A DNA stretch of 11,773 nucleotides from positions 1-11,773 of the forward strand of contig DHNI01000049.1 of NCBI GenBank assembly GCA_002409455.1, written 5' to 3'. The stretch is from Firmicutes bacterium UBA5420. GTDB lineage: Bacteria > Bacillota > Limnochordia > Darwinibacteriales > Darwinibacteriaceae. The notes beneath the pieces are model-generated. The model was not told where the DNA came from and made no database searches. It was given only the letters and a program-made list of their open reading frames with translations. The translations under genes and the position numbers were made by a program. Of the stretch, positions 6,566-11,773 are shown piece after piece. Every line of letters begins with the position of its first letter. Position 1 is the first letter of the stretch.

Positions 6566-7611
6566 GTCAATCCCTCCACAAATTCATAATCGAGTCCTGC
6601 TATAAACATGGCCATCAAGCGGCCAGTCCGTTTTACATCCTCATAGTCCAGGGTTTCGATCGGTGTGTGCATGTAACGCAAAGGAATGGAGAGTAGAATC
6701 GTGGCTACTCCTGCCCGGGCCACTTGAATGGCATAGGCATCCGTTCCACCAGGATGTGGTGAAGGGTCTAATGAAAAGCTAATGTTCCACTCTTGCGCTG
6801 TCTCCACCATACGAGCATGTACTTTAGGATGAACATGGGGCCCAATGGCGATGCCAGGACCTTGACTGAGTTTGAGCGTATCACTTTCTGGCAGACCTGG
6901 GGAGTCACCAAAGCCTACATCAATGGCAATGCCTATATCAGGCACAATTCCATATGTGCTAGTGATTGCACCCCTGAGGCCTACTTCCTCTTGTACTGTG
7001 GCCACTCCGTAGACATCGGCTTCATGCGACATTTGAGAAAGGGCTTTGAAGCACTCCACGATTGCGGCTACTCCAGCTCTGTCATCGAAGGACTTTCCTG
7101 CCATGAAGGAACCTTGTAGCTCGAGGACATCTCTTTTCATGGTGACAATATCGCCGATGCGAACATACTCTTCCGCCTGCTCTTGATTGTCAAAGCCTAC
7201 ATCAATAAAAAGATCCTCCATGCTCACAGCTTTACTCTGTTCTCCTGGTGCTTGAATGTGTGGCGGTTTCGCTCCGATGATGCCAGTTAGAGGTTTTTGA
7301 GCGTGAACGACCACCTCTTGTGCCAACAACACCCGTTGATCAAAACCACCGATGGTACCAAAGCGTAGAAAGCCGTCCTTTTCAATTTTGGTAATAATGA
7401 GGCCAATTTCATCCATGTGGCCGGCTAACATTACTTTTGGCTTAGGATTCGTTCCGTGACCCTTTTTCAGCATAATCAGATTGCCCAGTTTATCCGTTTT
7501 GATCTCATCAGCCCAGGGGCAGCTATCTTGAATGTGTGAGGCTAAATCGTGTTCATAACCAGACACGCCTGAGGCTTCGCTCAGGGTTCGAAAAACTTGC
7601 TTTATTTCCAC
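6556..7611 (-). CDS. M42 family metallo-aminopeptidase, first of three
   Basis: First gene of the peptidase operon, 351 aa from the chosen GTG. It has the complete M42 set: AGHMDE (His65, Asp67), FDDRAG (Asp176, Asp177), VQEEVGLRGA (Glu208, Glu209), IDVGFGDSPG (Asp231) and RYMHTP (His315), with PGGTDAYAIQV before it. The start GTG 7611 has AAAGGAGGG (7618-7626) 6-7 nt upstream and gives the family-like beginning MEIKQVFRTLSEASGVSGYE. The frame is open to an ATG at 7686, but those 25 extra residues lack a ribosome binding site and family similarity and overlap the intergenic palindrome. The C-terminal 10 nt overlap the second gene. Full ligand retention in all three copies argues for three active enzymes rather than decaying duplicates. 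Confidence 0.94.
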   Translation of the reverse strand: MEIKQVFRTLSEASGVSGYEHDLASHIQDSCPWADEIKTDKLGNLIMLKKGHGTNPKPKVMLAGHMDEIGLIITKIEKDGFLRFGTIGGFDQRVLLAQEVVVHAQKPLTGIIGAKPPHIQAPGEQSKAVSMEDLFIDVGFDNQEQAEEYVRIGDIVTMKRDVLELQGSFMAGKSFDDRAGVAAIVECFKALSQMSHEADVYGVATVQEEVGLRGAITSTYGIVPDIGIAIDVGFGDSPGLPESDTLKLSQGPGIAIGPHVHPKVHARMVETAQEWNISFSLDPSPHPGGTDAYAIQVARAGVATILLSIPLRYMHTPIETLDYEDVKRTGRLMAMFIAGLDYEFVEGLTCF

Positions 7612-7654
7612 CAATTTCCCTCCTTTGTAGATGTTTGACGAAGTCATACTCCAA

Positions 7655-7675
7655 GGTGATTGCACAGCAGTCACC
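7655..7675. promoter_or_regulatory. Operator-like 21-bp palindrome in the divergent intergenic region
   Basis: GGTGA-T-TGC-ACA-GCA-G-TCACC is a palindrome with only one non-Watson-Crick position (T/G) and a 3-nt centre. It resembles the TGTGA/TCACA style of symmetric repressor or CRP-like sites, but no regulator is identified. It lies 44 nt upstream of the first peptidase start and 75 nt upstream of the nuclease-like gene, where it could control either. No clear -35/-10 pair was found beside it. Confidence 0.35.
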
Positions 7676-7749
7676 CACAGTTTCATCTATTATTTCTCGT
7701 TAAGCGGAGGAAAAACCTGCCTTAGCTAGAATAATTCTCAAGGAGGGGG

Positions 7750-8157
7750 ATGTATTTCACTATGAATAACAGAGGTGTCTATGTACTCTGGCTCTACCTT
7801 CCTCAGAAAATGCCCATTACCATCGGGAAGTTAGGAACCTTTTCCTTTGAGCAAGGGGTTTACGCCTATGTCGGAAGTGCCCAGCGCAATATGGAGCAGA
7901 GAGTTGCTCGACACCGCCGCCTCGAAAAGAAGCTCCATTGGCATATTGATCATTTCCGGGCTAAGGCCAACTTTTTAGGTGTAGCCTTATTTTTTGATCA
8001 ACCCAAAGCCTCTGAGTGTAGACTTGCTCAGGAGTTACTCAAGATCCCTGGAACATTCCCTCCTGTACCTGGTTTTGGGTCTTCAGATTGCCTTTGTGGC
8101 TCCCACTTTTTCCGGGTTCCTCTGGCGATTCCAAGCTGCGAAATTAATATTTCTTAG
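7750..8157 (+). CDS. DUF123 / Uri-type GIY-YIG nuclease family protein
   Basis: A 135-aa single-domain protein of the DUF123 (COG1833) branch of the GIY-YIG nuclease superfamily; archaeal relatives are often fused to endonuclease III. Visible motifs: the first strand GVYVLWLYLP, IGKLGTFSFEQGVYAYVGSA (25-44, covering the second YIG-like strand), an RVARHRR helix (51-57), LHWHIDHF (62-69), acidic Glu89 in SECRLAQ, and the C-terminal PGFGSSDCLCGSHFF (107-121) with two cysteines and a histidine that define DUF123. A DNA-processing role is assumed from the superfamily; no substrate is established that I know of. AAGGAGGGGG abuts the ATG at 7750 (spacing about 3). The in-frame ATG at 7762 is about 15 nt from the same site, so the start is uncertain by four codons. 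It is divergent from the peptidase operon. Confidence 0.85.
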   Translation: MYFTMNNRGVYVLWLYLPQKMPITIGKLGTFSFEQGVYAYVGSAQRNMEQRVARHRRLEKKLHWHIDHFRAKANFLGVALFFDQPKASECRLAQELLKIPGTFPPVPGFGSSDCLCGSHFFRVPLAIPSCEINIS

Positions 8158-8329
8158 TGATGCGGTTCATGGTGTTAATCTGGGTGCGGCAGAGCCTTTC
8201 GCACTCTTCAATGGCGGAGATTAAATCGGCGTTTTTTTTAGGATGGAGCTCCTGAATGCTCTCGTCACAGAGTTGCTGCAATTCACTGAGCCGATCCATT
8301 AAGCGCCAAATAACGTCACGTGGTTCCAT
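8144..8329 (-). CDS. Small 61-aa unknown protein, two-helix type
   Basis: Not recognised. The product begins MEPRDVIWRLMDRLSELQQL, has a helix-breaking HPKKN turn near residues 29-33, and continues with a second amphipathic stretch LISAIEECERLCRTQ (36-50) and a basic end. It is predicted to be a soluble helical hairpin with three cysteines (21, 43, 47). Support for it being real: AAAGGA lies 7 nt before the ATG, the composition is charged and protein-like, and it fills an otherwise empty 275-nt gap between the nuclease-like gene and tldD. Its last 14 nt overlap the 3' end of the nuclease-like gene, tail to tail. The frame stays open further upstream (to 8509), but that part overlaps tldD and is not needed. 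A chance open frame cannot be excluded. Confidence 0.5.
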   Translation of the reverse strand: MEPRDVIWRLMDRLSELQQLCDESIQELHPKKNADLISAIEECERLCRTQINTMNRITKKY

Positions 8330-8385
8330 CTTGACATCCTTTCCTAACATAAAGTGATGGAGTCCCAAAAGGTGAAACTTCAAGG

Positions 8386-8410
8386 TGAATGCTCCGCATT
8401 CATCATACCA
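8386..8410. promoter_or_regulatory. Palindrome TGAATGC-TCC-GCATTCA with adjacent extended -10 (minus strand)
   Basis: Bases 8386-8392 and 8396-8402 are perfect 7-nt inverted repeats around TCC. Directly beside them, on the minus strand, 8402-8410 reads TGGTATGAT, an extended -10 (TGn then TATGAT) that would start a transcript about 65 nt ahead of the 61-aa gene. On the plus strand a perfect TTGACA occurs at 8331-8336, but no good -10 follows at 16-18 nt. The arrangement suits an operator between the small gene and tldD. This is an inference from sequence pattern only. Confidence 0.35.
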
Positions 8411-8432
8411 CAGAAATGAAGGAGGGTTTTGT

Positions 8433-9824
8433 TTGCTTGCAGAAAGTTTGGTAACAGACGTAATATTGGCCGCACTGTCCACAGGCGGAGATTTTGCGGA
8501 AGTGTTCATGGAGGATACGAGGGGAACAAATCTTCGTATGCTGAATGGTTCGGTGGAAGAAGGAATCAGCGGACGCGATTTCGGAATAGGTATTCGGATT
8601 TTCCAAGGGTTTCGAAGTGTCTATGCCTACACCAATGATGCCAGTAGAGAGAACTTGTTAAAGGTAGCCAAAGAGGCCGCTGCCGCCCTCAGTGGAATTC
8701 AGCAGGTTACCAGTGTTGTTCTAGAACGTTTGGTTGTGGAACGGTTTAATCCAGTGCGCTTAGAACCAGATCAAGTTTCTCATAAGGATAAAGTAGGTAT
8801 CATGAAAAGGGCACACGTAGCGGCCACGGGTTATGACAAGCAAATCACGCAAGTGGCCATTACGTACCTAGACACAGATCAGCATGTACTTATAGCTAAT
8901 TCGGAGGGATTATTCGCACAGGATCGTAGAATCCGCACCCGTTTAGGCATTAATGCTGTGGCCTCCAAGGGTAATGAGAAGCAATCAGCATTTCGCGGCC
9001 CTGGTCGCCATATGGGCTTTGAGTTGTTTGACCGCATTGATGTTGAAGAAATTGCCAGAGATGCAGCCCGCAGTGCGGTAACGATGGTCAATGCAGATTA
9101 TGCTCCCAGTGGTAAATATCCAGTGATTATCGACAACGAGTTTGGAGGGGTAATCTTCCATGAAGCATGCGGTCACGGACTTGAGGCTACGAGTGTAGCT
9201 AAGGGGGCTTCGGTCTTTAGCGGCAAACTGGGTGAACAAGTGGCAAGCCCACTGGTTACAGCTGTTGACGACGGTACAATTCCTAATGCCTGGGGTTCTC
9301 AGAATATTGACGACGAAGGTACCAAGACCAGGAGAAATGTGTTGATCGAAAACGGAATCCTGAAAGGCTATATGGTTGATAGATTGAATGGACGCCGGAT
9401 GAACATGGAACCAACAGGTAGTTCGAGGCGTCAATCGTACAAATTTGCACCAACCTCACGTATGACAAATACGTTTATCTGTGCAGGGACGTCTACCAAA
9501 GAGGAGATCATCAGCAACACAGAATACGCCCTTTTTGCAAGACACATGGGTGGCGGCTCGGTTAACCCGGCCACTGGTGAGTTTAATTTCGCGGTAGCCG
9601 AAGGCTATATTGTGCGTAACGGCAAGATCGAAAAGCCAGTTCGGGGTGGCACTTTGATCGGCCAGGGTTCCCAGATTCTGCAAAAGATCGACATGGTGGC
9701 TTCCAACCTAGCTACTGGTCAAGGCATGTGCGGTTCGCAGAGTGGTTCCATTCCTACTGATGTGGGGCAACCGACCATTCGCGTGAGCGAGATCACAGTG
9801 GGCGGGCGAAAGGAGGCCAACTAA
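8433..9824 (+). CDS. tldD: Metalloprotease TldD
   Basis: Catalytic subunit of the TldD/TldE heterodimeric protease, which in characterised systems degrades unstructured peptides and trims some modified peptides (microcin B17 leader, CcdA antitoxin). The zinc motif HEACGHGLE (HExxxH; His243, Glu244, His248) is preceded by IIDNEFGGVIF. The third ligand is expected to be the C-terminal Cys433 in GMCGSQSG. The late core GGGSVNPATGEFNFAVAEGY is typical. At 463 aa the length is normal for TldD. The start is TTG 8433, with AAGGAGGG at 8419-8426 and ideal 7-nt spacing, giving MLAESLVTDVILAAL. The open frame back to a GTG at 8385 crosses the ribosome binding site and an inverted repeat and is not family-like. 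The TAA stop shares one base with the ATG of tldE. Confidence 0.95.
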   Translation: MLAESLVTDVILAALSTGGDFAEVFMEDTRGTNLRMLNGSVEEGISGRDFGIGIRIFQGFRSVYAYTNDASRENLLKVAKEAAAALSGIQQVTSVVLERLVVERFNPVRLEPDQVSHKDKVGIMKRAHVAATGYDKQITQVAITYLDTDQHVLIANSEGLFAQDRRIRTRLGINAVASKGNEKQSAFRGPGRHMGFELFDRIDVEEIARDAARSAVTMVNADYAPSGKYPVIIDNEFGGVIFHEACGHGLEATSVAKGASVFSGKLGEQVASPLVTAVDDGTIPNAWGSQNIDDEGTKTRRNVLIENGILKGYMVDRLNGRRMNMEPTGSSRRQSYKFAPTSRMTNTFICAGTSTKEEIISNTEYALFARHMGGGSVNPATGEFNFAVAEGYIVRNGKIEKPVRGGTLIGQGSQILQKIDMVASNLATGQGMCGSQSGSIPTDVGQPTIRVSEITVGGRKEAN

Positions 9825-11179
9825 TGGAGATTCAGGAGTTCAAGGATAGAGTTTTTACGGCTGGTCAGGCTGCCGGATTGGAAGAGATGGAGATCTACGT
9901 TTCTCAATCGAAACACTTTTCGGCTCGCGTTTTCCAGAAGGAAGTTGATGATTACACAGTCAGTGTAGAGCAGGGGGTGGGCTTTCGGGCGCGGTTTTCC
10001 GGAAAAGTAGGCTATAGTTATGTAGAGATCCTAGATCAAGATTCGGTAGAACTCTTGGTCGATGGTGCCAAGGCCAATGCCCAGATTATTGACTCCGCTG
10101 ATGAGATTGAGTTTTTCCAGGGATCTCCAAGCTATCCTGAGGTCGTTGCTTTTAACCCGAGCCTAGAGGCTGTTTCGACCGAGGAAAGAATCGAGTTTGC
10201 AAAGGCTTTAGAAGCCGAGGCGCTGGCCACCGACGAGCGCGTTTCGATGGTGAACTACGCGGCTACGGGATACAGCGAAACAGAAGTGTACATGGCTAAT
10301 ACCAAGGGGTTGGAGCAATCTTTTCATAGAAATGGGGCTATTGGCTTTGTCTCGGCAGTTATCCGCGAAGGTGAACAGGTAAAGACAGGTGCACGCATGG
10401 TGTTTGGAAACAATTGGGACAAATTTGATGCTAAGCAGCTTGCCCAGGATGCAGTAAAAGAGGCAACCTCCCTTTTAGGCGCCGGGAGCGTTCCATCGGG
10501 TGATTATCCCGTATTGCTCCGCCATGATGTGGCCCGCGACCTTTTGGCTACCTTTGCTTCGGTTTTTTCCGCGGAAGCAGTGCAAAAAGGTTTATCCCTT
10601 CTAGAAGGCAGGTTAGGACAGCAAATTGCCAGTTCCAAAGTGACGATCATTGACGATCCGCTGCTGAAAAACGGTGGGGCCTCTGCCACCTTTGACGGAG
10701 AAGGGGTAGCTACTCGTACCAAGCGGGTTATTGAGTCGGGGCAACTTACGACATACTTGCACAACCTTAAAACGGCCAAGAAGGATGGAGTGGAATCTAC
10801 TGGCAACGCCTCCAGACCTTCCTTTAAATCCCCCGTGGGCATTTCTCCCACGAACTTTTTCATTGAACCGGGAACGATGAGTTACGATGAGTTGATTAGC
10901 AAAATGGGTCATGGTATCATTATCATTGATGTACAAGGGCTTCATTCTGGAGCGAACCCTGTTTCGGGCGACTTTTCCTTGGGTGCCTATGGATACTTGG
11001 TAGAAGACGGTCAGATCGTTCGTCCGATTGAACAAATTACAGTGGCAGGAAACTTCTTTAAGGTGCTAGAGACAGTAGAGGAGATCGCCTCTGATCTGGA
11101 ATTTGGTAGTCCAGGCCACAGAGGTCATATTGGTTCTCCAACACTGCTCATCCGTGATCTATCTATTGCAGGTATGTAG
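9824..11179 (+). CDS. tldE: Metalloprotease subunit TldE (PmbA)
   Basis: Non-catalytic partner of TldD, 451 aa, cytosolic. It aligns along its length with the upstream protein: PSGDYPVLLRHDVARDLLATF (224-244) takes the place where TldD has its zinc motif, so HExxxH is absent, as expected for TldE. Next come EGRLGQQIAS and TFDGEGVATRTKRVIESGQL (289-308). The C-terminus contains the PmbA-type IEQITVAGNFFKVLETVEEI (402-421), then GSPTLLIRDLSIAG. The start overlaps the tldD stop by one base (TAATG), with AAAGGAGG 7 nt ahead, so the two subunits are translationally coupled, fitting a 1:1 complex. The ribosome binding site of the following transporter gene overlaps this gene's stop. Confidence 0.94.
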   Translation: MEIQEFKDRVFTAGQAAGLEEMEIYVSQSKHFSARVFQKEVDDYTVSVEQGVGFRARFSGKVGYSYVEILDQDSVELLVDGAKANAQIIDSADEIEFFQGSPSYPEVVAFNPSLEAVSTEERIEFAKALEAEALATDERVSMVNYAATGYSETEVYMANTKGLEQSFHRNGAIGFVSAVIREGEQVKTGARMVFGNNWDKFDAKQLAQDAVKEATSLLGAGSVPSGDYPVLLRHDVARDLLATFASVFSAEAVQKGLSLLEGRLGQQIASSKVTIIDDPLLKNGGASATFDGEGVATRTKRVIESGQLTTYLHNLKTAKKDGVESTGNASRPSFKSPVGISPTNFFIEPGTMSYDELISKMGHGIIIIDVQGLHSGANPVSGDFSLGAYGYLVEDGQIVRPIEQITVAGNFFKVLETVEEIASDLEFGSPGHRGHIGSPTLLIRDLSIAGM

Positions 11180-11191
11180 GAGGTTGAGGCG

Positions 11192-11773
11192 ATGCGTTTG
11201 ACAACTAGGCACGCGGCTAACCTAGGTCTTTTGACTGCGGTGTCTATTGTGTTGACACGAATTTTTGGTTTTGTTGTACCGGTGGCTGGTGTAGGTGCGC
11301 TGCGCTTGAGTTTTGGCGAAATCCCTATTATTCTCGCCGGCGTCCTCTTTGGGCCCGCAGGAGGCGCGCTCACCGGTCTGGCGTCAGATCTAATAGGCTA
11401 TATGATCAACTCCCATGGCGGAGCCTTTTTTCCTGGATTTTCCTTGAGTGCAGCGTTAACAGGCTTTATACCTGGTTGGATTTTGTACAAACGCCGTGAA
11501 TCCTTAGGTTTGTGGCAAGTTGGTGCAACTGTGCTGGTCACAGATTTGATTACGGGGGTATTCTTGAATACGCTCTGGCTGACAATCCTATATGGGCAGG
11601 GATTCTTTGTTATATTACCTATGCGGCTTTTGGCCCGCTTGGTTACTCTGCCCGTATATATAGGTATCGTATTTTGGGTCAACCGCGCTTACCAATCCTA
11701 TCGGCGGGGAGCAAACCGTTTGATGCAGGGAGCTCTGCCGGTTGTGCAGGGCTCTCCTTTGCTAGGATTGCAG
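11192..11773 (+). CDS. folT: ECF transporter S component, folate family (FolT-like), 3' truncated by window
   Basis: Substrate-binding membrane subunit of an energy-coupling-factor importer; it works with a shared EcfA/A'/T module not present here. The 194 codons visible stay open to the edge. About six hydrophobic segments can be traced: 11-29, 43-59, 61-72, 84-98, 112-134 and 148-164. FolT-type motifs include LRLSFGEIPIILAGVLFGPAGG (37-58), LASDLIGYMIN, GGAFFPGFSLSAALTGFIPG (76-95) and FLNTLWLTILYG...LPMRL (124-146). The substrate is most likely folate or a reduced folate, inferred by family. AGGAGG (11178-11183) is 8 nt ahead of the ATG and overlaps the tldE stop, so it belongs to the tld operon. 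Residues 170-194 extend past the usual end of the fold (family members are about 170-180 aa), so a tail or fusion may follow. Confidence 0.85.
   Translation, partial: MRLTTRHAANLGLLTAVSIVLTRIFGFVVPVAGVGALRLSFGEIPIILAGVLFGPAGGALTGLASDLIGYMINSHGGAFFPGFSLSAALTGFIPGWILYKRRESLGLWQVGATVLVTDLITGVFLNTLWLTILYGQGFFVILPMRLLARLVTLPVYIGIVFWVNRAYQSYRRGANRLMQGALPVVQGSPLLGLQ

Noticed and set aside
6234..6605. 123-aa plus-strand open frame across the start of the second M42 gene
   Set aside because: Antisense shadow produced by the codon pattern of the peptidase gene; no ribosome binding site.
7612..7686. 25-residue N-terminal extension of the first M42 protein, or a leader peptide
   Set aside because: The ATG at 7686 has no ribosome binding site, while GTG 7611 has an excellent one and starts the family homology.
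8330..8509. Upstream extension of the minus-strand small gene to 121 aa
   Set aside because: It is antisense to the start of tldD, has no ribosome binding site at the far start, and the residues are low-complexity; only the 61-aa part is supported.
8985..9434. 149-aa minus-strand open frame inside tldD
   Set aside because: Antisense shadow of a well-supported gene; composition rich in Ser/Cys/His and no family motif.
10504..11035. Two overlapping minus-strand open frames (119 and 140 aa) inside tldE
   Set aside because: Both are antisense to conserved TldE coding sequence and are not protein-like.
1..11773. CRISPR arrays, tRNA/rRNA genes, insertion sequences, phage genes or defence systems
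   Set aside because: No spaced direct repeats, cloverleaf-like structures, transposase or integrase motifs were seen on either strand.

Overview
The window looks like a fragment of a low-to-mid GC Bacillota-type (Firmicutes) bacterial chromosome. The reasons are strong AGGAGG-type ribosome binding sites before most genes, several GTG/TTG starts, tight operons with 1-10 nt overlaps, and the gene families present: an ECF folate S component, DapF, and several M42 peptidases. The genus cannot be named from the sequence. No RNA gene, CRISPR array, insertion sequence or phage gene was seen. Coding density is high and no gene-free stretch exceeds about 140 nt.

Layout. (1) 1-61 is a nearly perfect palindrome lying exactly on the left edge. 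It runs into the truncated C-terminal half of a long-chain acyl-ACP reductase-like dehydrogenase (52-555), which is followed by a terminator. (2) 662-4462 (+) is a compact run: a DegT/StrS-type PLP aminotransferase, diaminopimelate epimerase (dapF), a short cytosolic glycerophosphodiester phosphodiesterase, and a membrane-anchored alpha/beta hydrolase. It ends at a hairpin that also serves the convergent genes. (3) 4548-7611 (-) holds three consecutive, overlapping paralogous genes for M42-family (TET/FrvX-like) metallo-aminopeptidases. (4) A divergent intergenic region carries a 21-bp operator-like palindrome. It is followed by a small DUF123/Uri-type GIY-YIG nuclease-like gene (7750-8157, +) and a probable 61-aa unknown gene on the minus strand (8144-8329). 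(5) 8433-11773 (+) holds tldD and tldE (two-subunit metalloprotease), then the start of a folate ECF transporter S component (folT) that runs off the right edge.

How the genes fit together. The main theme is peptide turnover. Three M42 aminopeptidases, predicted cytosolic self-compartmentalising enzymes, sit within 1 kb of the TldD/TldE protease, which in studied cases cuts unstructured peptides and trims modified peptides. The upstream run is mixed: lysine/peptidoglycan precursor synthesis (DapF), phospholipid head-group recycling (GDPD), and an aminotransferase of unknown substrate. The gene families are recognised from motifs. The pathway links between neighbours are inference.
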